From NCBI GenBank assembly GCA_023459215.1, contig JAEWVF010000111.1, positions 1 to 64,000 of the forward strand: 64,000 nt of DNA, written 5' to 3'. Below, piece by piece: positions 55,663 through 64,000 of this stretch; position 1 is the stretch's first letter; each line of letters opens with the position of its first letter. The position numbers were made by a program, and so were the translations under genes. Below the pieces are notes generated by a model. It worked only from the letters and a program-made list of their open reading frames with translations, had not been told where the DNA came from and searched no databases. Source of the stretch: Chloroflexota bacterium. Its GTDB lineage: Bacteria; Chloroflexota; Anaerolineae; Anaerolineales; Villigracilaceae.

Positions 55663-58095
55663 TTATTCATACGCCAGGACTTCGCGGATGGTCAGGCGGG
55701 CGGCGTTACGCGCCGGTAGCACACTGGCCAGGGCCGAAAGCACCAAAACGACAGCCAACCAGATTAAATATCCGGTCGGGGTAAAGACTACATCAATGGG
55801 GGTCTCAAAAACTGCCAGACTTACGATCAGGGAGAGCAAATAGGTAAACGGGATCGACAGGAAAAGCCCCAAGAACCAGGAAATACTGCCAATCACCACG
55901 CCCTCGACGATAACCATGCGCATCACCTCGCGATCGGCGGCCCCAATCGCGCGCATGATGCCAATCTCGCGGGTGCGTTCGAGCACGTTCATACCCATTG
56001 TCCCGGTCAGGCCCATTGCGCCGACAATGGCGGTCAGCAAGGCCATAATCAACAGGAAGATGACCAGAATATCCAGACTTTCGGTGGCGTTCTTGAGCGC
56101 CGAAAGGCCCGGGCGCGCCTGGCGCAGTTTGTACCCGGCTTCGCGGAAGTGCTTGTCGAGCGCTTCGCTCATTTGGGCCTGGTAGGGCTGGTCGTGGCGA
56201 TCGGTCACCACCCGGAAGGACACCGAACGCCCGGCCAGGTTGGTTTCGCGCGAAAAATACTCGTAGGTGCCGTAGGCAATCAACCCTTCACGGTCGATGA
56301 ATTTGAAGAACCCGACGATTTCCCAGTTCTGCTCCCTGCCGCCGCTTTTGACTCGCAAGGTATCGCCCACTTTCAGGTTGGGGAAACTGCGCAGAATACC
56401 TTCCGTAATCGCAATTGAGCGCGTATCACCGGGTTGCAGCCAGCGACCCGAAACAGGATCAGCGTTCACCATCATGCTCCCGGCGGGCGGCGCCAGCACG
56501 GTCAGGTTTTCGGCCACTGTGCCATCCGGGTACAGGATTTCAGCAGTAGCAAAAGCCCAGCCTTCAACATCCACCACGCCCGGCACCTGGCGGGCAACCT
56601 TTTCGATTTCGCTGAGCCGGTAAGGCTCATCAAAGTCAAGGGTCACATCCGCGACAAAATAACGGCCCACGTTGTCCATGTAATCGAACAGGGTTGTGCG
56701 CACGTTGAAAACGGCGATAAAAATGGCTCCACCCATCGTCAGCGTGAACAGGGTCAGCGCCAGGCGGCTTTTGCGCCGGAAGGTGTTGCGCAGCGAGATT
56801 AACAGCGGACGAGGAAAGTGGATTCCGCGCCTTGCCAGGGCGGCCGTTGCCCGGTGCTGGAAGCGGTCGAAGGCCGATTCGCGGTGCGGACTCCCCGACG
56901 CCTGCCCGCCGCCATCGGAGGTTGTATCCCCGCTGATGGCGTTCAGCACGGTAATGCGCGAGCCGTTGATGACCGGCCAGAAACCGGCCAGGAGCGGCAC
57001 CAGGATTCCGACTGCGATCTGGATGTAAAAAGCCAGCGGAACAATCCGGCGGCCAAGCAGCGTGAAGCCCAGTTTTTCGGCGATGAAATTGGACAATTCA
57101 TAAGCGCCCCAGCCGCCTGCCGGGACAGCCAGCGCCAACGCCAACAGCCCAAAGGCCAGGATCAAAACCAGGTACATGCCAAAGACCTGGTTGCGCCGTC
57201 CGCCGACCAGCTTCATTACGCCGATGTGGCGCAGGTGTTGGTTGAGCAGGGCTGCCAGGGTATTTGCAATTAAGGAAGAGGACAGGAACACAATCAACAC
57301 GCCCAGCGCGAGCAGGATTCCCAGGACAGCGTTAACGGTTGAAGCCAGCGGATGTTCATTGGTCAGCGCTGTGCGTGAGCGCGCAACCGAAACACCGCTT
57401 TTTTCGATGCGGTCTTTTAGGTCTGCCGCTACCATGCGGATGTGGGCATCATCGTTTTCGTTTTCGCTGACTGTGGCATAAACCCGATTGAAGGTGTTCG
57501 GTTGGCGCAGGGTCAGCAGCGTATCCATCGAGATGTAAACGAAGGGCGGGGCCAGGAAGTCATCTGCTCCGGTAGTCGGGTCTTGCGCGATGCCAACTAC
57601 TTTTAGTGATTTGGTCGAGCCATCGGGTAGTTCAAAAAACACCGACTCGCCAATTGAAATATTAAATTCGTCCAACACCTTGCGTTCGAGCACCACCTCG
57701 TTCTTGCCGGGCAGGATCGAGCCTTCGAGCGGCGTCAGCAGGTTGATCTTGTTCTTTTCAAAATCATCGACCGCGACAATGTCAAGCGTTGTCCATTTGC
57801 TGCTGTCTTCGCGCCGGGCGCGGATGTTGAAGACTCGCCGCCCTTCGACATCCGCGATGCCAGGCGCATTTTCGATGGTTGCGAGGAAATCGCGTTCGAA
57901 ATCATCCATGCGCAGTTCGATGTTGGCTGGTTTATTGGCGGCATAACTGGCGCTCATGTCATTTTCGATGATGACATATGCCCCGGAGATTACGCCAATC
58001 GAAAACACCCCCACGGCAATCGAAAAAACCACCAGCAGGGTGCGGGTCCAGTTTTCAAAAAGGTCAAGGAAAATCTTACGCCAACGAGGTTTCAT
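55663..58095 (-). CDS. Two-module FtsX/MacB-type ABC permease
   Basis: This 810-residue membrane protein has two FtsX-MacB modules. The first has an N-terminal helix (LLVVFSIAVGVFSIGVISGA), an external domain and three helices near residues 265-390 (GILLALGVLIVFLSSSLIAN). The second repeats the plan from about residue 445, ending with three helices and the segment FLLIMALLTAIVGAMGLTG, then ERTREIGIMRAIGA. Such proteins use mechanotransmission to export or extract lipids, peptides or drugs. It lies between the adaptor gene and the ATPase genes. Confidence 0.88.
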   Translation of the reverse strand: MKPRWRKIFLDLFENWTRTLLVVFSIAVGVFSIGVISGAYVIIENDMSASYAANKPANIELRMDDFERDFLATIENAPGIADVEGRRVFNIRARREDSSKWTTLDIVAVDDFEKNKINLLTPLEGSILPGKNEVVLERKVLDEFNISIGESVFFELPDGSTKSLKVVGIAQDPTTGADDFLAPPFVYISMDTLLTLRQPNTFNRVYATVSENENDDAHIRMVAADLKDRIEKSGVSVARSRTALTNEHPLASTVNAVLGILLALGVLIVFLSSSLIANTLAALLNQHLRHIGVMKLVGGRRNQVFGMYLVLILAFGLLALALAVPAGGWGAYELSNFIAEKLGFTLLGRRIVPLAFYIQIAVGILVPLLAGFWPVINGSRITVLNAISGDTTSDGGGQASGSPHRESAFDRFQHRATAALARRGIHFPRPLLISLRNTFRRKSRLALTLFTLTMGGAIFIAVFNVRTTLFDYMDNVGRYFVADVTLDFDEPYRLSEIEKVARQVPGVVDVEGWAFATAEILYPDGTVAENLTVLAPPAGSMMVNADPVSGRWLQPGDTRSIAITEGILRSFPNLKVGDTLRVKSGGREQNWEIVGFFKFIDREGLIAYGTYEYFSRETNLAGRSVSFRVVTDRHDQPYQAQMSEALDKHFREAGYKLRQARPGLSALKNATESLDILVIFLLIMALLTAIVGAMGLTGTMGMNVLERTREIGIMRAIGAADREVMRMVIVEGVVIGSISWFLGLFLSIPFTYLLSLIVSLAVFETPIDVVFTPTGYLIWLAVVLVLSALASVLPARNAARLTIREVLAYE

Positions 58096-58122
58096 AATTT
58101 GGGAAATGGGTGAACTATTCTT

Positions 58123-59219
<1,097 letters not shown>

Positions 59220-59223
<4 letters not shown>

Positions 59224-60209
59224 GCCCGCTTCTCCTTTTTATCGCTCTTCTTATCTTTCTTTTTCTTTTTGGGTTTCTCTTCCATCGGGCTGGCGTCCAT
59301 CTCATCTGCCGGCTTCTTTTTCTTCTTTTTGTCTTTTTTCTTCTCTTTTTTCTCTTGCGGCCAGGCCCGGACGATTGGCTCTGCGGCTTCTTCTTTCATC
59401 ACGTATTCATCTTCTGTTTTCTTGACATCTTCAGCCGGTTGTTCAATACGGATGGCTTTGGCGGTTGAAATCTCACTGATGTTCTCGAGGCGACCGACCT
59501 CCAATAATTTTTCGGCATGTTCCGCGACAATTTCGCCGTCGGCGATGACCAGGTGGCGGCTGAAACGCGGGGTCAGGCCGCTATCGTGCGTGACCATGAC
59601 AATGGTTTTTCCGGCCTCAACCAGCTTTTCGAAAACATCGAAGATATGATCGGCGGTGACCGAATCCAGGCTGCCGGTCGGTTCATCGGCCACCAGGATG
59701 GCCGGGTCGTTGGCCAGGGCGCGGGCAATCGCCACACGCTGCTGCTGTCCGCCGGAAATGAAGGCTGGCAGCTTGTGGGCATGCTCTTCAATTTCGACCA
59801 GGCGCAGCAGTTCCAGGGCGCGTTCACGGCTGCGGCGCGGATGGTAAAGTCCGCACAGGTCCATCGGCAGCATCACGTTTTCGAGCAGGGTCAGCATCGG
59901 CAGCAGTTGGAAAGACTGGTAAACCACCCCCATCGTTTGCCCGCGCCACAGGGCCAGGGCATCCTCGTTCAGGGTGTGGACGGAAACTTCCTTCCCGGCG
60001 CGGACGATCACCTCGCCCGAAGTGGCGCGGTCGACCCCGGTCAGCATATTCAGCAGGGTCGACTTACCGGCCCCCGATTTGCCAACGATGCCCAGGAATT
60101 CCCTGGGCTGGATGTTCAAATCCAACCCGCGCAAGGCCGTGAAATCCCCGGCCTCGCTTGAGTAGGTTTTGACAACGTTGTGTAGCTCGATGAGCGGAAG
60201 TTGACTCAC
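59220..60209 (-). CDS. ABC ATPase with a lysine-rich C-terminal tail
   Basis: This 329-residue protein has a LolD/MacB-type ATPase (1-230): Walker A VGKSGAGKSTLLN (residues 42-54), the standard signature ISGGQQQRVAIARAL, and LVADEPTGSLDS. The last 45 residues are almost all Lys, Glu, Asp and Pro (KKEKKKDKKKKKK, then KPKKKKKDKKSDKKEK). Such a tail could bind acidic phospholipids or RNA. It is the first gene of the export operon, divergent from the TetR gene, with promoter and operator between them. Confidence 0.88.
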
Positions 60210-60244
60210 GAATCCCTCGAAAAAGATAATGGACTTTGTCCAGA

Positions 60245-60261
60245 AATAGACGATGTCTATT
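60245..60261. promoter_or_regulatory. TetR operator candidate
   Basis: AATAGAC and GTCTATT form a perfect 7-bp palindrome with spacer GAT. It overlaps the -10 and the start region of the leftward promoter and precedes the TetR gene by 70 bases. Confidence 0.7.
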
Positions 60262-60286
60262 ATAATGGGACTTAATCGCCTGTCAA
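60259..60286 (-). promoter_or_regulatory. Promoter of the export operon
   Basis: On the minus strand TTGACA (60286-60281), a 16-base spacer, then TATAAT (60264-60259). The rightward strand also has TATAAT at 60261-60266, which may serve the TetR gene. Confidence 0.7.
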
Positions 60287-60292
60287 GACAGG
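60279..60292. promoter_or_regulatory. Second palindrome over the -35
   Basis: CCTGTC and GACAGG form a perfect palindrome with a 2-base spacer, covering the leftward -35. It may be an extra operator. Confidence 0.4.
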
Positions 60293-60331
60293 TTGAAATT
60301 CTCTAGCAAATTTCTAATATAGGTTTGGCTC

Positions 60332-60985
60332 ATGGAAAAATCAAAAACCGACCGGCGTGTGTTGCGCACCCGCGCGGCCTTGCGGCAGGCCCTGATGGAT
60401 CTGATCCGTGAAAAGGGTTATGATTCCCTGACTGTGGAAGAAATCACCCAACATGCAGACCTGGGGCGGGCTACTTTCTACCTGCATTACAAAGACAAGG
60501 ACGACTTGCTGCTCGAAGAATTCAGCCTTTTGGCCAGGGAGCGGGTGCAGGCTCTCTCCCAGGTGCCTTTTGCGGTTTGGCTGCCAGCTTCGAACGGGGA
60601 AGCGGGCGGGGCCGGACGCGAAAACAAACCTGTCCAGCCTTTCCTGTTGGTTTTCCAGCATGTGGCCGATAATGCCGAACTATACCGTATCCTGCTAAAA
60701 AACCAGTCCTCCAACCGGATTGCCGGCCGAATTCGAGAGATTTTGATTGAGTCGATCAACGAATTTGTGCGCACAAAAGCCCAGACCGACCCGATCCCGA
60801 TCCTGTTTGAGATTCCGGTCGATTTTTTGGCGGCTTATTTCAACGGGGCGCTGGTTAGCAGCATCGATTGGTGGCTCGAAAACATGGAGCAGGTTTCGGT
60901 CGAAGAGATGACGCGCATGTTCCAGCGCCTGTTTTTCCCCGGCGCGCGCAAGATCATGGGCTTGACAAAACTGCAGGATGCCTGA
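60332..60985 (+). CDS. TetR-family transcriptional regulator
   Basis: This 217-residue protein has the TetR helix-turn-helix at the N-terminus (RAALRQALMDLIREKGYDSL, then HADLGRATFYLHYKDKDDLL). The C-terminal part contains a helical ligand domain with LVFQHVADNAELYRILLKNQ. It is divergent from the four-gene ABC export operon, with palindromic operators between the two, so repression of the exporter and itself is likely. It is convergent with the next gene, with one base between the stop codons. The ligand is unknown; lipophilic export substrates are common for such regulators. Confidence 0.9.
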   Translation: MEKSKTDRRVLRTRAALRQALMDLIREKGYDSLTVEEITQHADLGRATFYLHYKDKDDLLLEEFSLLARERVQALSQVPFAVWLPASNGEAGGAGRENKPVQPFLLVFQHVADNAELYRILLKNQSSNRIAGRIREILIESINEFVRTKAQTDPIPILFEIPVDFLAAYFNGALVSSIDWWLENMEQVSVEEMTRMFQRLFFPGARKIMGLTKLQDA

Positions 60986-60986
60986 T

Positions 60987-61649
60987 TCAGGCCTTGGGTT
61001 TGTAGACCCAGTCCCAGTTGGTGCCGGCCGCCCCGGAGTCGTAGGCGCGCTGGTCGATCAGGTGCAGTTCGGCAGCGGATTGGGCTGAAATCAACGGGAC
61101 GGGTTTGCGGCGATAGAAAGCCGTATACAGTTTTCGCGCAGCGGATTCATCCCAGGCGTAGGGAGTTTGGTCGAAGCGTGAAATATCCAGCGGACGAGTG
61201 TAGCCGCGCAGGGCCTTGAGCTTGTCAACGCTGTAATAAACTTCGAAATAGCTCATCGCCAGCTCGCGCAGGGAGCGATAAACCGGTTCGCGGAAACGCA
61301 GCCAGACGAAGTTCGATTTGGCGATGGCGCCCCAGCAGCCGTTGCGGCGGAAGAGCGCCAGCACATGGTCATCATCCAGTTTTTGACCGTTTTCATCGGC
61401 AGCCGGGACCAGGTCCAGAATTAATCCCGGTTCGCCCAGGCGGCGCAAGGCCAGGGCCGCCAGCAATCCGCCATCGAGACAGTGACACTGCCGGTTGCGC
61501 AGCACATCCAGCGGACAGCGGTCACGCTCTTCGCCGACGTAGGGAATGCTGTCGAGAAACGCCTGGATCTGGATCGGGCTGTTCAGTCCGCGCCAGGTTT
61601 CTGCCAACTCCGGCGAAAGCCGGGATTCGAATTCGCTCAATGGGTTCAT
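60987..61649 (-). CDS. Transglutaminase-like cysteine protein
   Basis: This 220-residue protein resembles transglutaminase-like (papain-fold) proteins. The cysteine is in RQCHCLDGGLLAALALRRLG, the histidine probably in DDDHVLALFRRNG. There is no signal peptide, so it would be cytoplasmic. Bacterial members include peptidases and inactive binding proteins, and the function is not known. AAGGAG lies 7 bases upstream of ATG 61649; a TTG codon just before is not needed. It is convergent with TetR and divergent from the peroxiredoxin-like gene. Confidence 0.6.
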   Translation of the reverse strand: MNPLSEFESRLSPELAETWRGLNSPIQIQAFLDSIPYVGEERDRCPLDVLRNRQCHCLDGGLLAALALRRLGEPGLILDLVPAADENGQKLDDDHVLALFRRNGCWGAIAKSNFVWLRFREPVYRSLRELAMSYFEVYYSVDKLKALRGYTRPLDISRFDQTPYAWDESAARKLYTAFYRRKPVPLISAQSAAELHLIDQRAYDSGAAGTNWDWVYKPKA

Positions 61650-61730
61650 CAAAATGCTCCTTTGCGGGCGTATTTTATCCTGATAACCTTATTCATGGCA
61701 CTTCTGATAGATTTCGAGAGTGCCACAGCC

Positions 61731-61736
61731 TACAAT
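61731..61736 (+). promoter_or_regulatory. -10 box of the peroxiredoxin-like gene, leaderless
   Basis: TACAAT ends 7 bases before the ATG at 61744. No Shine-Dalgarno is present. Confidence 0.4.
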
Positions 61737-61743
61737 CAAAACC

Positions 61744-62349
61744 ATGCCAAGAAAAAACTATCTCAAATTCAATGATCTTGCGCCCGACCTGGATGTGCTG
61801 GACAGTGAAGGGCAGGCCATTCAACTCTCCTCGCTCTGGCAAGCCGGGCCGCTGGTGCTGGCGTTTACGCGCCATTTTGGCTGCCCGCAGTGCAAAGAGA
61901 TGATGGATGAGCTTTACCAGGCCCAACCGCAACTGGCCGGCAAGGGACTCAACCTGGCGATTGTCACTCAGGGCACACCCGAGCAGGCCAAGGCCTTTTG
62001 CGCTGAACGCGCGCCGGGCGCAACCTGTCTGGCGGATGCCGAACGGGCCGTTTATCGCGCCTATGGTCTTGAGCGCGGCTCAGCCTGGCAGACTCTGCTC
62101 TCGCCCAATATCTGGAAGTCTAACCGGCGTTTGAAACGCGAAAAGGGTTTCAGCCCGGAGGCTCCGCCCCAAGGACAGGATGCCTTTGTCATGTCTGGCA
62201 CCTTTGTCATCGGGCCGGATGGGCGCATCCGCCTGCCGTATTACTATGAAGACATTGCCGACCATCCGCCGCTCGACCTGCTCCTGCATGGCCTGATGGG
62301 CATGGACTGGGGCAAGCCGCTGGAAGGGGCGATTACTCCCAATGAATAA
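61744..62349 (+). CDS. AhpC/TSA peroxiredoxin-like protein
   Basis: This 201-residue protein has the thioredoxin fold of the AhpC/TSA group. YLKFNDLAPDLDVLDSEGQ is the N-terminal strand, and FTRHFGCPQCKEMMDEL contains two cysteines (CxxC) where typical peroxiredoxins have PxxxTxxC. A further cysteine lies in AFCAERAPGATCL. TFVIGPDGRIRLPYYYED is near the C-terminus. It may act as a thiol-disulphide reductase or peroxide reductase. The ATG at 61744 is chosen because a -10 box sits 7 bases upstream. It overlaps the ABC permease gene by 8 bases. Confidence 0.78.
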   Translation: MPRKNYLKFNDLAPDLDVLDSEGQAIQLSSLWQAGPLVLAFTRHFGCPQCKEMMDELYQAQPQLAGKGLNLAIVTQGTPEQAKAFCAERAPGATCLADAERAVYRAYGLERGSAWQTLLSPNIWKSNRRLKREKGFSPEAPPQGQDAFVMSGTFVIGPDGRIRLPYYYEDIADHPPLDLLLHGLMGMDWGKPLEGAITPNE

Positions 62350-63505
62350 TATTTCACTTGCCGCTTATCTTTCCTGGCAGGAGATTTGGCGCAACCGCGG
62401 ACGGTTTTTCCTCGTCAGCCTGGTGATTGCGCTGATTACCCTGCTGGTCTTGTTTATTGCCGCCCTCGGCGAGGGGTTGGGCAATGCCAATCGCCAGTAC
62501 ATCTCGCGCCTGGATGCGCAAATGGTTGTTTTCCTGGAAAAGTCAGATTTCATCATCCCCGGCTCACGGGTGGAACGCTCCACGGTTCGGGCGCTGCGAC
62601 GTGTCGAAGGCGTAGCCGATGCGGGTGGAGTCGCCACGTCGAGCACGGCCATCCTGCTGCCGGACGGCGAGGTGCTCAAGGTTTCGCTGATCGGCATCGA
62701 GCCGGGACGCCCCGGCGACCCGGTTGTGACCCAGGGCCGCGCCATTTTGGGTGAGGACGCCCGCGAGGCCGTGGTGGATTTGAACGTTTTGCAGCGCTCG
62801 GATGTGAAGGTGGGCGATACCATCACAGTGCGCTCGACCCAGGGCACACGCGATGAGTTCTTCACCCTGAAGGTGGTCGGCGCGAGCGATGGGCAGTTGT
62901 ATACCTTCCAGCCGTCGATTTTTGTGCCTTACGGAACCTGGGACCGGGTGCGCACCAAATCGGATGCGGAACTCGACCGGCCCAGCACCACGGTCAATGT
63001 GGCGGTGATCAGGCTGGAGCCGGGCGCCGATTTCGAGTCTGTCAGCGCGGCGATCCAGTCGCGGGTCGACAGCGTCGAAGTGGCCGACATCCAGACCACG
63101 ATCGAGAATGTGCCGGGCTACTCGGCCCAGCAAGGCACGGTGCAGACCCAGGCTGTTTTCACCCTGCTGATTGGCGTGCTGGTGATTGGCGGCTTTTTCC
63201 AGATCCAGATTTTGCAGAAAGTCCCGCAGATTGGCGTACTCAAGGCGATTGGCGCTTCGAACGCGATGGTCGGGCTGGCGGCGGTGATGCAAATCATCAT
63301 CACGACCACGCTCGGCGTGGCGCTGGGCAGTTCGCTGGCCTTCCTGTTCTCGCTCGGATTCCCGCCCACGGTGCCGATTGTTTTCAACGGGGTCAATTCC
63401 GCGATTGCGATTGCGGCCCTGCTGCTGATTGGCCCGGCCGGCGGCCTGGTTTCGACCTTCTACGCGGTCAAAATCGAACCGCTCAAAGCTCTGCGGCTAT
63501 CGTAG
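62342..63505 (+). CDS. FtsX/DevC-type ABC permease
   Basis: This 387-residue protein has one MacB-FtsX module: an N-terminal helix (FFLVSLVIALITLLVLFIAAL), an external domain (about 50-265) and three C-terminal helices with VPQIGVLKAIGASNAMVG. That is the DevC/MacB subunit layout, in contrast with the two-module protein upstream. It overlaps the peroxiredoxin-like gene by 8 bases and is followed, after a palindromic repeat, by an ABC ATPase gene that should be its partner. The exported substrate is unknown. Confidence 0.88.
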   Translation: MNNISLAAYLSWQEIWRNRGRFFLVSLVIALITLLVLFIAALGEGLGNANRQYISRLDAQMVVFLEKSDFIIPGSRVERSTVRALRRVEGVADAGGVATSSTAILLPDGEVLKVSLIGIEPGRPGDPVVTQGRAILGEDAREAVVDLNVLQRSDVKVGDTITVRSTQGTRDEFFTLKVVGASDGQLYTFQPSIFVPYGTWDRVRTKSDAELDRPSTTVNVAVIRLEPGADFESVSAAIQSRVDSVEVADIQTTIENVPGYSAQQGTVQTQAVFTLLIGVLVIGGFFQIQILQKVPQIGVLKAIGASNAMVGLAAVMQIIITTTLGVALGSSLAFLFSLGFPPTVPIVFNGVNSAIAIAALLLIGPAGGLVSTFYAVKIEPLKALRLS

Positions 63506-63532
63506 TTGCGTGGAGTGCAACGACTCTTGTCG

Positions 63533-63609
63533 ATTGTCATTTCGAGCCGCTTTGCGGCGAGAAATCTTAAGCACGGGCAAGATTTCTCGCTGTCGCTCGA
63601 AATGACAAT
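63533..63609. repeat. Palindromic intergenic repeat, family 1, copy 2
   Basis: ATTGTCATTTCGAG at the left faces CTCGAAATGACAAT at the right. The nested GCGAGAAATCTT and AAGATTTCTCGC repeat the inner stem of copy 1 at 809-905. It sits between the permease and ATPase genes of one transport system. Confidence 0.85.
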
Positions 63610-63660
63610 ATTGGTTGAAATTTTGGGTTCCAAATGTTTCTGTATTAATAAGGTATCTCT

Positions 63661-64000
63661 ATGCCCCTTGCCCTTGAAGTAAAAAATGTTATCAAAACTT
63701 TTCAGTCTGATTCCGGCGAAATCCGCGCGGTGGACGATGTCTCGTTTGCGGTCGAAGCCGGTGAGTTCGTGGCCCTGGTCGGGCCGAGCGGTTCCGGCAA
63801 AACGACCATGCTCTCGATTTTGGCTGCCCTGCTGACCCCAACCAGCGGCGAAGTGTGCATCGATGGCGTCGATCTGGCCCAGATGAGTGAAACCGAACGG
63901 GTGGTTTTGCGCCGCCAGAAAATTGGCTTTACCTTCCAGTCGAACAACCTGATTCCCTACCTGACGGCCCAGGAGAACGTCGAATTGATGATTCGCTTAA
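63661..64000 (+). CDS. ABC ATPase, N-terminal part (cut by window edge)
   Basis: The first 113 codons are visible. The protein begins MPLALEVKNVIKTF, with Walker A VGPSGSGKTTMLSIL and the Q-loop in IGFTFQSNNLIPYLTAQENV. It belongs to the LolD/MacB/DevA group and is most likely the partner of the FtsX-type permease just upstream. The signature and Walker B motifs lie beyond the right edge. No strong Shine-Dalgarno is visible before the ATG. Confidence 0.88.
   Translation, partial: MPLALEVKNVIKTFQSDSGEIRAVDDVSFAVEAGEFVALVGPSGSGKTTMLSILAALLTPTSGEVCIDGVDLAQMSETERVVLRRQKIGFTFQSNNLIPYLTAQENVELMIRL

Overview
The window is about 57-58% GC, densely packed with genes on both strands, and looks like a chromosome segment of a Chloroflexota bacterium, most likely of the class Anaerolineae. 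That placement is inferred from gene content: proline/threonine-rich linkers on secreted proteins, an LCP/LysM/GAF-kinase group, a ROK/LacI-controlled xylan locus and several probable leaderless promoters. No marker gene was compared. I see no tRNA, rRNA, insertion sequence, prophage or CRISPR array.

Region 1 (1-27.4 kb) is mainly housekeeping. It holds the 5' end of a thyX-like gene, a macro-domain protein, a TrmH/SpoU RNA methyltransferase, DUF711, two tandem ArsR-DUF2087 regulators divergent from ilvE, an SDR dehydrogenase, ndk, and a response regulator-thpR-rsfS operon. Then come a GIY-YIG-like protein, an anchored C39-like/TPR protein, SbcD-like and PIG-L proteins, greA, lysS, a membrane HD-GYP protein, PhzF, and two zinc-ribbon membrane proteins (one with NHL-like repeats, one with an L7/L12-like segment). 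After a ferredoxin-type protein there is an envelope operon (GAF/HATPase sensor protein, LysM protein, LCP protein), followed by a TPR protein and a YifB/ComM ATPase.

Region 2 (27.4-47.2 kb) is a xylan/xylose utilisation locus. A LacI regulator precedes an ABC importer (lipoprotein binding protein and two permeases, no ATPase) and three glycoside hydrolases: a GH8 exo-oligoxylanase lipoprotein, a cytoplasmic GH10 and a cytoplasmic GH3. Convergent to these are xylB and xylA, which are divergent from a ROK-family XylR and the xylose importer xylFGH. Xylo-oligosaccharides would be trimmed outside, imported, cut to xylose, isomerised and phosphorylated. Clear operators are visible for both regulators.

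Region 3 (47.2-54.5 kb) holds a mazEF toxin-antitoxin pair, then a leftward gene set: fadR, an alkyl-DHAP-synthase-like FAD oxidase, a GlpD-like dehydrogenase with a C-terminal membrane anchor, and an FGGY kinase. The fadR promoter carries a near-perfect FadR box. A CBS-domain protein lies upstream.

Region 4 (54.5-64 kb) holds a MacB-like export system (adaptor lipoprotein, two-module FtsX permease, ATPase fused to a cNMP-binding-like domain, second ATPase with a lysine-rich tail) divergent from a TetR regulator. It is followed by a transglutaminase-like protein, a peroxiredoxin-like protein overlapping an FtsX-type permease, and a truncated ABC ATPase at the right edge. Several families of palindromic intergenic repeats are scattered through the window.
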